Shown here: positions 1 to 10,985 of the stretch, in pieces | Layout of the letters: the number at the start of each line of letters is the position of its first letter | How positions within the stretch are numbered: position 1 is the first letter of the stretch | Origin: Prorocentrum cordatum | Taxonomy: Eukaryota > Sar > Dinophyceae > Prorocentrales > Prorocentraceae | Length of the DNA: 57,500 bases | Direction of reading: 5' to 3' | Assembly: GCA_963575745.1 (NCBI GenBank) | Contig: CAUYUJ010022426.1 | Location: 274,962-332,461 of the forward strand | Position numbers and translations under genes: made by a program | Notes under the pieces: generated by a model | Seen by the model: only the letters and a program-made list of their open reading frames with translations | Database searches by the model: none | Told to the model about the DNA's origin: nothing

Positions 1-4
1 TAGT

Positions 5-1497
5 TCAACGCTGCGTACAGGGCCCGCTCCCTGAAGAATGCGCACTGCACTGTTGTTGCCTTGATCGAACAGCTCTGCAACCACCCTGCCCTGCGGCCCA
101 CAACCCGCCCGAGGCGCGCCCAGAACGTCGCCGACAAGTCGGCCACGTAGTCGTGCTAGTTTTTTTTTCTTTTTTTTTCTTTTGTTCATTGTTTTTCCTT
201 TTTTTTTTCATGGCCCCGACAAGCTTGCGCGCCGTCACATGGATCCTGTCGTCCTTGAGCATGCGCGCCAGTACCGCATCCGAAACGTGGCTGGAAACTG
301 CACAGACTGCTGCGTACAACCGAACTGGCGGAGTACGTCGTTCCCAACCGCGAATGTAATAATATGAGCACGATTTGTCCTGGCGAATGCAGGTCACAAT
401 CTCGTCAATACCAAGGCTCCTAGATGCAACCAAGGTCCTGCAAGAACCCCCGAGGCTGCACCAACGACTACCCGTGAAAGCGTCGAAGGAGAACGTTGCC
501 AGCAACAAAGAGATGATGTGACCCGCAAAACCAGGCTCAGTGTGGAACTGATCGAGAACTTTCAGCCGCCCGTTTTCCCATCTGAGTCCACTTTCCACCA
601 ACGAATTCACAGTGTCAGGCTTCAGCCCCAGACAAGACCAGCACTCATACAGCATCGCACCGTCAACTGGGTCGGGCGAAAACTCCAGCGTAGAAGCGAC
701 GAAGGAAGGCGTGCGAGAGTACGTGGGTCAAATCAAACGCGTTGCGGAGAGATTCGATGCAGATGTGCAAAGACTTGAGGTTGTCCGTATCTCCACTCTC
801 CAGCATTGGGGCCAAACTCCACTTGAGAGCGTTGTGAACAAGGCGTCGACGCAGTGATCTCTCCGAGCTGCTGAATGGCTAAAGTCCCCGTGGCCTCTCC
901 GCCCCCAGCTGCGACGTGGTAGTGCAGCTCGCGCGATTGTTTCCAGGTTCTCTCGATCGCAGTGAACAACGCACGATCGAAACACAAGTGGTTGAGAATG
1001 ATGCCATCGTGGCCCAACGTTCTGACTGACGGGAACAACTGCGTAGCCGCGGTGAACTCGTGATAAGCAGATTTGCCACGAGAAGGGGGCAGAGACTCTT
1101 TCATCAGCACCTGCATTGTCGGTTGCCCCGTGGCATCGCAGGATCTAAACCAAGCAGTCTGGGGAAGGTGCTCGACGCTTTCGCCGAATTCTTTTCGGAT
1201 TGGCTTCACTCCTGTCGCGTGCGCTGTGAATTGCCTCCTGGTCAACGCTGGCGTGCTGTCACTGGAATACGAATACATAACGGGTTGACCATGACTGTTG
1301 CGAATCAGGTTTCGGCAGCGCTCCTCCATGACATCACGGGCCACCTCGCACATGCGCCAAACAGTACCCCCATGTTTCAAATCTGCATCTGATATGAATG
1401 TGAAGGGCTCCCCAGACAGCAAGTACTTCTTCCTCGTCGCATCCTCAGTCCACTCCTCGTGCTGCCCAGGGGCCCCACTAGAAGATGAAGCGGCCAT
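5..1497 (-). pseudogene. Frame-broken protein gene, unknown dinoflagellate-type family
   Basis: Read on the minus strand, a frame opening with MAASSSSGAPGQ near 1497 runs about 210 codons. Coding character then moves to a second frame at about 880, with LVHNALKWSLAP and LKSLHICIESLRNAF, and to a third at about 670, with LYECWSCLGLKPDTVNSL, continuing to about 180. The last part ends in a Lys-rich tail over a T-rich tract (158-210 on the plus strand). Amino-acid composition stays protein-like across the joins, which points to one gene with two single-base breaks, or short introns I could not resolve, rather than three genes. I recognise no catalytic motif or named domain. The His-Asn-Ala-Leu-Lys-Trp stretch resembles a motif I associate with repeated dinoflagellate proteins, from memory only. 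The 3' end may lie outside the window. The call of a broken gene is inference; coding potential is moderate. Confidence 0.45.
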
Positions 1498-3256
1498 GGG
1501 GCGCGGCGTTGGCAACCTGCGGGCCCCCCCCCAACGCCAACGACTGACCCGTGACCCCAAGCACTCCCCCCCGCCTGCACACCCCTACCCCTCCCCGCTG
1601 GGACAGGGCGGCATTTCCATTTCCTCGGGGGCAGGGGCAGGGGACTGGCCAAGTCTGATCCCGTGCGCGGGCCCCCGCTGCCCAGCACCCTACCTCGGAG
1701 AGAGCTCGGGCGCGCCGCAAACGTCGGGCGCCCACCCGCTGAACCGAGAGTCTGCGGAGTTTGCCAAAAAAGGGCAGCGCGCCCTCCCGCCCCCCCATCG
1801 CCCCTGCGCGCATCTGCTGGGAGGGCCCGTGGTTAGCCGAGTCTGAAACTGCGTTTGCGTTCGCATGCTTGACACCGGCGCTTGGGGCGATATTGACTGA
1901 GACGGATGTCGAGACGATCGGTGCGAATTTCGATCAACGAATGTCCGAAGTCGGCCCCAGAGACGAAACTCACTCAGTCCTGCACGCGTGGCTCGGGGCT
2001 TTCATTTTGACACGCAGCTGCAGCATGCAACGCGTTGACCTGGCGAATGAGAGCGGTTTCAACAGGACCCCCCCCCCGCATTGGCAGACGGCCCCCGAGA
2101 ATGAAATCCCTGCTCCCAAACAACCTGGTGATGCGCGCCCATCTGAGGCGTTGCGGGGGGCACCCTGCCAGCCCCACCCCGCAGCCCCCCTTCCGGAGCC
2201 CTGGTAGCCGCCGAGGTCGTCGAGCCCGTCCTGGCGGCGGCGCCAAGGTGCAGCGGACGCGTGTGCAAAGGAAAGGGTGGCATCACCTCCCTGCCAGCTC
2301 TCGCCCCAGAGACGCGCTGAATCTTTGATCAGGCACTCTTCCCACCGGTCCTCTCATCTCCTGTGCACCCCACCCTTTCGCACATTTGCCTTTGCTCCGA
2401 TCCTTCCCTCCCAGGCCTTCATTTCTCACGATGCGAGTCGCCGATTGTCGGCGCGACTGCAAAGTCAATGTGGCAGCTTGAGAATGCTCGCCGAGCAGGC
2501 GCGCGTCAGCGGCCTGCGCGGCCGCTGCCGACCAATGTCGGCATAGTCATAGAGGAAGAAGGGGAGAGGGGGCCGTTCTGACGCCGCTGCGAGACCGCAT
2601 GCACGCACCACTCTGACACCTGAACTGGCCCCAGTTTTCTGAAAGCGAGCGTGGCGCGCGCGCGATCCCGAAGGCCCCCATAAGCATGCGCGCGCAATTA
2701 CCATGCACCGCGCGCGCGAGAGAGGAGGGGAGAGGCGAGTGAAAGCAAACGGATGCTTGCCAGGCTTCAAAAGACTGGGTCACATACCCAGATAGGCTGC
2801 GCTCGCGGGCCAGTCTGAAATGCCTGGCCCGATGTTACAACGCTGGCTAGCCTAGCGCACCCGTTTCCCAACCTGGCGATGGCGATGACCGGATGGTCAA
2901 TCTTGCAATGCTCTCACGCTGTTCCCACATGCGCCGCGTGACTTCTTGATCTGAAACCTGGGCATGAGAGGTTGGAGAATGGGACGGGCGAGGGGGGGGA
3001 GGGGGGAGGGGGGAATGGGGGGGCCGAGAGGGGGGGGATGGGCGGGTGGATCCAGCGAGGCCCGAATGGGAGTGGGCCGCAGTGGAGACGCCACCTGATT
3101 GTTACCTCCTCTCCCCCTGCATCGCCCGAAGCCTCTTCCACCCTCCGCTCTCGCAACACCCGCCCCTCTCAGTGGCCCCACATGAGGAATGCGCCTCCTC
3201 CCCGCCTCCACTGTCAATATGGCCCCTCCCTCTGCCATGCCGCCTGCGCGCGGGCG
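1498..3256. other. Gene-free GC-rich interval
   Basis: I see no supported exon here. The stretch is rich in C and G homopolymers, for example 1527-1533 and 2990-3030, and open frames in it have arginine/proline-rich read-through composition on both strands. Confidence 0.5.
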
Positions 3257-6200
3257 CTACTGGCCCAGAGTGGCCGAGCCATGCGCGGAGCTAGACGCGC
3301 CGCTGGCGCGGGAGCTCGCAGGCTCAGCCCTCGCCTTCTTCTGGGGCGGCTGCTCGCGCGAGGACACGTCCTCGAGCTTCTCGCTCAGCACTGGCGCACT
3401 GGCAACGAGGACGGGGGGCGAGGGCGGGGCGCGGCGGCGACGAGCGACAGGCGAGCGGCCTCGAGAAGATAGCGCGCCGCGGGCGGGCGCGGCCGCGATG
3501 ACAGAACGCTTCGACAGGCAACCCGCGACGCCAATTCCATCGCCTGCCAACGCTCGTGTCGCAGGCTTTCTACATCGCCCTCTGCTCTCGCCAGTCCCCC
3601 ATTCCCCCCTCAGATTGCCTCCCCCCCCCCCCTTGGCTACGCCTGGCGCCGCCCCGACTGCCCTGCCAACGCTCCAATCCGAGTTCCTCCGCATCCCCCG
3701 CCGCAGCTCTTCCCATCCCTCCCGCGGCCACGACGTGACGCGAATGGAATGGGCGGTGTCCTCTTGAGGGTGAACGCGCACCCGACGAAGTCGCACGGCT
3801 TCTTGGACAAGCGGCCGTGCACGCGACTGGGAAGCCAGACGCCGTGGGACATGACACGGCCGTCGATGATGAACGCAGTGGCGCCGTAAACCAGAAAGGC
3901 CTCATCGTCCACGCAGAAGAACGAGGTCTCCTCCAGCGTGGACCTCTGGCGGCCTCCGTGGGCTAGGATGATGGCAGACGGGCCAGCGTCCTGCGGGTCG
4001 AAGTGCAGCGGGCAGAAAGCGCAGTTCACGCAGCCGTAGGTCTTGCACGTCTGCCTCGCGCCCCTCGCCACCCACCGAGAAGGAGAACGCCCAGAAAAGA
4101 AAACAGAAGCTTCACTTGCAGTGGCGGGGGCGAGGAGACTGGACAAGGGGCGGCCAAGAAACGCGAATTTCCGGGGGGCTGGCTGACGACGGACGCGCGC
4201 TGAAGGGAAACACCAGCATGTCGCAATATTGCCCGCAAGCAGCGCGGATTGGACAATGGCCCCCCGATCCAACCGACGCCGACTCCGAGCGCCCCCTGCT
4301 CTCCTCGACGCCGTTGCCCCTTCCCGCTTGAATGGGCGAGGCCAGACGACATGCTGGAATGAAGACGGCAACTGCGATGCAACGCAACTGCGCTGGACAA
4401 CAAGAATCCCCGCAACTGACGCCAAATGCGCTGGGATACATGCTCGAAGCATCGGCATTGCAAAATGATTTGCTCTGAGATGGATTTCCCCTCCGCACCT
4501 GCGCTCTCGATGCTGCGCTGCCCGCCCCGACCCGCCCCTGCCTGGCAAGTAGCCTTGCAGGACTTCACCTTGAGGAACCTGGCAACGCCTGGAGGGGGGC
4601 CGTGGGCGGCGTCGGTCTGCTCTGGGGGCGCAGTGAACGCCGCGCAGGGCATATTGTTCACGCCGACGAAGCCCACGACCCTCTTCTCACCTGGACGGCA
4701 CGCTGCCGAGTCCGTGGTGATGTCGAGCCGTACTTTGTTGTGGTCGCCGTCGATGGGCCCCTGCCCCGCTGGCGGGGGTGGAGGCAGGCGGCCCAGAGGC
4801 GGTCGCAAGGCCGAGCTGTCAATCCAGGCATCGGCAACAACTGGCAACCGACAGCGGAGAATCGCTAGACAATCGGCGACATGGGAGTACGAGCAGCACA
4901 TCAATGCATAGCGACAAATGTCTAGATTGCGTGCGTGCGCAAATATATGAATGCACACATCTGCGCGCGCAAACGTCACCAACCTGGCGGCGCGATGACT
5001 TGCATCACCCCCCCCCCCGCCACCTGGACGACGATAGCGGCCAAACGACGACGACGCGCGACGACGATGACGACGGAACATGATTTACCCAGCTTGGGCT
5101 GGAACGAAATTCGCCCACCGCGTCGCACGCGCGATAACAGCGAGAGCGACGACATCCACGCCCATCACGACAGTGCGAATTGATCCCGCGATGTCGGATC
5201 GCAATTTAAACGTCACGCCAGGCGCGCGTTGCCGATAACAACGTCGGCGCACGCGAAGGGCGGAATGTAATTTACCCCACTTTGGGCGGAGCGCAATGCA
5301 CTCAGAACGTCGCACTCGCGAAAGAGACGACGGCGTGGACTTGAGACGATGACAACACGCGTGCTCAATGCAGGTGGGAGGGGATTGCGCCAATCACGTC
5401 TCTTGCACGACAACGACGACGACGACGACGGCGCGCGACGCGGACTGAACACAGTTTACCCAACTTTGGCGAGAACGCAATGTGCCCATCACGCCGCACG
5501 CGGGGCGACGACAACGGCGAGCACGTCGACGTACGACAGCGGAACGTACAGTTGCCATCGTCACATGACGGCCCTACAGACAGGCGTGGTGGTGTAGCAT
5601 CGCCGAAGCATCGTCGACGCGTTGGCGATGCGGTGCATTCTTGGGCTCCCATGCGCTCTGGCCCCATTTGGGAGGCCGCCATCTTGTGCGGTTGGTGGGG
5701 CACGCAGCACGGATGGAAAGGGAAGCGATTACACGGAACGCATCGCCTCGTTAGACATATTTTCGAATACGGTGCGCCGATGATAGAGGAGCGGAGTCGC
5801 GGGCTGGCAAGCCAGGGGCAGCCTTCGGACTCGAAGGCTGCAACAACTCGCAACCAAAACATGTAGAACCACATGCAGCCATTCAAGCCTGCAAGAATCA
5901 AGAGTCCGCAGAGATATCAATATCAACTCCAGATTTCCGAATGCGTTTTTTTGTTTCACAATGCGGCCCCCTCTTTCCAGGAATCGGCCTGTCATCCCGA
6001 GTATGTTGTCCGACGGCACCTAGAGGCAGAGCAATCGCAAAAACCTTCCGTCGCTTTTGGTTTTAGGTTTGTGAGCGAGCGTTTCCCTGGAAGGTGTCAA
6101 GATCAAGCGCGGCCTACCAGAGTCCATCCCGATCCGACCGATCCCATTCGATATTGTCTCTGGCTGGCTCGAACCGGTTCGACGTTGATACTCGCTTCGC

Positions 6201-9006
6201 GTGGCCCCACAAGCCCATCCAGACATGATGCCCAGGCGAGTTGCACTGATCAGGGATGTGGATGGGGCATGCAATGGAATAAAGGGCTGGAAAACCGTCG
6301 TACCACCAGCGGGGGAGGATGGAAGGAGGAGGAGGAGGAAGTTAACGCGCGCTCGTCACGCGCATGGCGTGGACAGCGATTGACGTCGCAACAGAGCAAG
6401 GTAACATACATCTCACCGCCCCTCATGCCACCGCCCAGCAGCAGCCGCGCCCCCGAGCGCGCCTGGAAACCGATCTGGCGCTGCTGCGCCACCAAGAGGT
6501 CGAAGTTGGCGACGCGGCAGCTCTCGTATAGGCACATGATGTCAGCGGCCTGGAAGTGCTTGGCGATCTCCTCCATCTCAGGAGCCAGCACCTGGAGGTG
6601 CAACTGTTTGATCGCCCCTGCCCCCCCCCCCCCCCCTCAGCCCCCGCGCAAGCGCTGGCCGCGATAGCGACGCTGCTAAGCTGGTCATCCCGCACGCCTC
6701 ATCACGGCAACACCCCCCCGGCGCGCCGCCGCCCGCCCTGCTGAAATTGCTGTCGAATTGAATGGGCGCCCTGCCGCTCGCGCCAACTGCCGATGGGGTC
6801 GCTGCCACGCGCGCGCGAGACACATAAGACGCATGATAAGAAAGAAAAGAAACAACGAGAGGCACCTCGGTGCCGCCGTACTGCTTCGGAGGGCCGAAGC
6901 GCGCGGTGCAGCCGATGCCGTAGATCTTGCCTGCCCTGCCACATGGGCCGCTGATGGCATCGATAACGCGCGCTTCGCTGACGCCTGCCACCTGCGCCCC
7001 CCGCGCCCACCCCCCCCCGCGCCCTCTCCGCGGGCCGCGCGCCCCCCCCCCCCCCCCGCCCACCCCCCGCCGCGGCCTCAGGGAAGTGGAGAACATCGGA
7101 CTCAGTGCAACAAGATGGGATGCGAAGCTCAATATCCCTAAACCCCCGCTCCTGATCTCGGGCCTTGCATGCCTGCGCCGAGTATGAGCGGGCGGGAGGT
7201 GAAAGGAGAGCCGCAGAGAGGAGCGAGGAAGCCGAATAACTGGCAACATGTCTCCCTGCCGCACCTGCCCCTGCTCTCCCCCTACTTTGATCTCACCTCG
7301 GCCCCCCCCTCCCGCCAAGATTGTGGCGCTGGCGGGCGCCCTTGACTGGGGCGCGCTGCCGGGCGAGCTGGCCGATCTTGAGGACCTGCTTGCGGAAGGC
7401 GCTGTCGTGGCTGAAGCGCTGCGCGCCCAGGCGGAAGGCCCTGGGCCCCTGTCCGGACGAGGGGCGTGGCCGCGGCGACAAGATGGGGGGTGCGACGCGA
7501 CGAGCGGCGACGGTGGGCGGAGTCGATGGAGGTAGAGCCGCAAGCATGACAGAGCTTCAGTAAACGAAAGGCCCCGCAGGAATTCGATAAAAAAGGACGA
7601 CGACGAGACAGCCGCGCGGCACGCGGCGAGAAGCGGAGAATGCTGGCGAGCACGGAGAGCAAGAAACACCCTACCATGCCCAACGCGTGGTGGCGCAGTG
7701 GGAGAGGACAACACATGCTGCACCACGCACGTGAGAAGCCACGGCGGTTAACGTTCGAAAGCGCACGCGGAGGCCTGCAGAGAGCACCGCGCAATATAGG
7801 AAACAAACAACAACAAAAAACAGCTTGCAATGTAAATGCGGCGCAGGAAGCTACGGGACACAAGGATCGGGCCACGACGGGATGGGAAGGGGGGGCTCGA
7901 AGACAACTCGGCTGATGGCAGTGATGATAATGATGATGATGGTGGTGATGATGATGGCGCTGACTATTTAATGCCACCGATCGGGCACCTCATGGCGTCG
8001 GCCCAGCGCTTGGCGAAGAGCTCGCCGTGGTGATGGGCGACGACGTGGAACTGCTCCTGGATGAGCTGTTCTCGCTGGTGCTGGTCGTGGTGGTGCTGCT
8101 GATCGCGCTGGGGCTGCTGCTCGTCCTGGTGGTGCTGCTGGTCGCGCTGGAGCTGCTGGTCCTGGCGGCGCTGCTGGTCGCGCTGGCGCTGCTGCAAGTG
8201 ACGCGGCGGCGGCCGGTCAGGCTGTCGGGGCCGCAGCTTCGGCAGCGGAGCCGCGGGCAGCAGCTTGGGCGTGAGCCCAGCTGGCAGCGGGTGCGGGCGG
8301 CGCTTGGCAGGCGGCGACAGCGGCGGCTTGGGCCGCGGCATGCGCTTCTCTCGCGGCCGCGGGGTCGGCCGCGCGGACGGCGTGGCCGCGCCTGCAGCCC
8401 GAGCCGAAAAGGCTACTGACGAATGACGCGGCGACGTGGGTGACGCGATGGAGGCCAGCAGCATCACCAGTATCATCATCATCATCATCACCATCACCAT
8501 CATCATCATCATCATCATCATCATCATTACCACCATCATCACTCTCATCCTCACCATCGTCTTCATCATCATCACCACCGTCATCATCATCATCGCCGAA
8601 CTCAGGAACAGCGCAGTCGCTCGAAAGTTCCTCACACTTCAGTGAGCGGCTGACAGGAAAGATACCCCACCCGAAAGGGGGTGCGATTGAAGGCGAAGTG
8701 AGTGGGCATCGAGGGCTGGGGAAAACATAATTATAATCTCGATTCTCGCACTCTGTGAGAAGTCGCACGGTCGTCGCGGAATCGATTCGCCCGTCGCCCT
8801 CCCCGTTCTTTCCCCCGCATGCCCCTCCACCCCAGAGTATCCTGAAGCACGGCCTTGAAGTCCTCGGCCATGACCGTCCAGCCCAATAGGGAGGAAGCCT
8901 GCGGGAATTCAATCAGCGATTTGCACTTCTGAATGTGCTTCTCTAAGTCGCGCTCGAGGACGGTCATGCTGCAGATGACGCAGTGGCGGGCGTAGCAGCC
9001 CCTCCC
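3257..9006 (-). CDS. Eight-exon gene of unknown function: C2HC zinc knuckle plus Gln-rich region
   Basis: Exons on the minus strand, by my splice choices: 9006-~8823, 8391-7989, 7440-7347, 6991-6866, 6591-6463, 4760-4569, 4050-3761 and 3383-3257 (stop TAG). Every junction after the first joins in frame, with donors GT, GT, GT, GC, GT and GA and acceptors ending AG. The first junction (8823/8391) is uncertain. The product is about 510 residues. The first exon has CVIC...HIQKC, a C-x2-C-x11-H-x3-C zinc knuckle. Exon 2 has a Pro/Lys-rich segment, then repeats of QRDQQ type. Exons 4-7 carry conserved-looking text such as GKIYGIGCTARFGPPKQYGG and CKTYGCVNCAFCPLHFDP, a Cys-rich patch. The C-terminus is Ser/Ala-rich after a basic QKKARA motif. 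No family is recognised. Exons upstream of 9006 may exist; ATG at 8967 is the only in-frame start seen. Reading of exons 3-8 is quite secure; function is unknown. Confidence 0.68.
5045..5540. repeat. Three diverged tandem copies of about 180 bp
   Basis: Each copy has a GAC-rich run, then a form of AATTTACCCA/CTTTGGG (about 5082, 5268, 5455), then GAACGCAATG, CGTCGCAC and another GACGACG run. It lies in the intron between exons 5 and 6 of the 3,257-9,006 gene. Copies differ by many substitutions. Confidence 0.6.
7919..7965. repeat. GAT-type microsatellite
   Basis: Imperfect (GAT)n just downstream of exon 2 of the zinc-knuckle gene, inside its second intron. Confidence 0.8.
8458..8600. repeat. 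CAT/CAC microsatellite
   Basis: Imperfect (CAT)n with CAC interruptions in the first intron of the zinc-knuckle gene. Long open frames through it are repeat artefacts. Confidence 0.85.
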
Positions 9007-9202
9007 CTCATCTGCGCGCTCGCCACGCCCCCCCCCCCCCGCGTGGACTCAAAATATGGTGCTATTTAACGACTGGGGTTTCTTTAGTTTTTCCGTGCAA
9101 CAAAGCAGACGTATGCGATCTGGTTGAGAAGAGAAACTGTTTTCACACACGACGACAACCAGTGCGAACATACGCGTTCAAGTTGCGAAGGATCAGTGAT
9201 AC

Positions 9203-10985
9203 CTACATCGCAGATGCTGGGCGCTTGCGAGTAATCTTTGCGTTGGAGGGCAGCAGGGCCTGGTCTACTGATTCGTTCGCCGTTACTGCATGTTTCATGC
9301 GGGGCACGAAATGAAAAGGTGCCTCTGCTAAAAGAAATGGGGGAAGCTGGGCCAGCATATCATGCTCTGCAAAAGTATGCGACTGGTCACCATGGCATTT
9401 CGATAGGAAGCCAATGAATAGTTTTGCCAACTTCGCGGCCGTGGCAATACACAGAGCATGTCGTTGAGTTTGCCACATTACGTTTCTGTAAAAGGCCTTC
9501 AGCTGCTTGTGGAATGCTTCGTTGCGAGTCGTTCCAAATATCACATCATAGTTTGCGTTGTTGGCGACGTACTTGCAAACGTTCTGAATGTACCCCAGCC
9601 CCCGCGCCGTCGTCGCGTGTTCCAAACTGCTAAGCACTGTGGCATTATTCGATGTTTTGCGTTGCATCATGTCGGGGTGCGTTGCGCAAATCGCTGCCAA
9701 GTCCTGAACGAAGTCGGACATGAGGTCGTACGGTTTCTCCACGTATCTGCTGCTGTTTCGGATGCGATCGTACAAGCGCCTCGCACCTGACGGCCTCATA
9801 GCAGCGATTGCAGTCGCCAGTTTGGAAGGTTCCGCGCGGCCATCACTACACTGGAAATAACGAGATCTGCCGAATCCCCCGAGGCGATGTTTAGCAATGC
9901 ATCTACGCACGCAGGAAGAGAACACCGTCGTCCTCTCGTTGGACGCCTGCTCGACCTTGAGGGCAATGTGCAGCAGGTCTTTGCTGGCGCACTTTAGGTT
10001 GGGGAACGTGGCGCGCAACTGGCTGCACTGATCCAAAGTCGAAGGGAAATCGGAGCAAACCATCTGCACCTTCTCCGCGTCCTCCCTGCGCACTGCATTC
10101 CGAAGAGCGCGCACCTGCTGGACGGGGTCCTCCGACTTGGAACCGAAAATCTCGAGTATGCTGTCGTTGCACTGGACAGTAATGAGAACGCGCAATGGAG
10201 ACCGATCATGCCCTGCGACTGCATGTTGCTTCTGTCCGTGCGGAACTTGGTACAGCACAGACATTGAAGACTTGTAGAATCCGTCCACGCCTAGAACGCG
10301 GACGTCGCATGCTGCGCGGCACCGTTCCACGGCGCGCCGAACACTGATGTGGTTGGCAACCTTCTCGTTTAAAGTATGGTAGAACGCCTCCCCAGTTGGG
10401 AGCAAATGCGATCTGTCGCCAGACTGGGCAATGAGAAAAGAAACGATCCGCTGCGTAGCCCCTTCGTCGACGGGCGCACCATGGCAGCGAGGTAAGCGTT
10501 GAGGAAGGTGCCCGTGCAATAGAACTTATCGGACACCTTGTGGTACTTGTTGCAATCCTCCGTTAAAACATACCTCGTGTCTGCCAAGTCCAATAAAATT
10601 GTGATTTGCTTGTCCAACCGCTTCACATCGCGCACGAGTTGGCCTTCGCGCCGCGACCACGAGGGGCACTCCTCCAATTGAGATCTGATGCCGGCTACGC
10701 AGCGGTTCACTATGTTTCCAGCGGGGATCTGGCCGTCGCGCCCGCACAGCTCGTTGAAGCGGAGCCGCGATACCATCTGATCCCACTGCCCACTTACATC
10801 GTATTGCACTTTTGTTGAAATAATGCTGCAGCGAGCCTTAATGTGATACCTGTTCATATGAATGATTAAATACCGTTTCTCGGTGAACTCCCTGGAATGC
10901 ACATAGGGCATCTCCAGTGATGCGCAGAGCCGAACTCCGCGTAGTCATCCATGCAATCAGCCAAGTTCCACCAATGGAGCGCCTC
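9203..10985 (-). pseudogene. DDE-type transposase-like protein with N-terminal C2H2 finger, frame-broken
   Basis: The 438-codon terminal frame has the layout of a DDE transposase catalytic core: RVLGVDGFYKSS (first Asp), KVQMVCSDFPS (second Asp), KCASKDLLHIALKVE, and GTTRNEAFHKQLK (Glu with following His). The family is unresolved; the GT-x2-NE-x2-H motif is like that of Mutator-type enzymes. Upstream, a frame break at about 10,480 links it to a 180-codon frame. A further break at about 10,905 splits a C2H2 finger: CPMC is in one frame and HSREF...HMNRYH in the next, giving C-x2-C ... H-x4-H. Preceding text (ALHWWNLADCMDDYAEFG) is in the same frame as CPMC. The product would act in the nucleus on element ends. 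At least two single-base breaks make this copy non-functional as read, unless they are assembly indels. Confidence 0.6.

Noticed and set aside
3637-4548. 303-codon minus-strand protein
   Set aside because: Only the part covered by exon 7 (4050-3761) has coding character; the rest is intron.
4026-7726. Single long minus-strand proteins of 351 and 382 codons
   Set aside because: They join true exons to Arg/Pro-rich intron read-through; spliced exons with matching phases explain the coding parts better.
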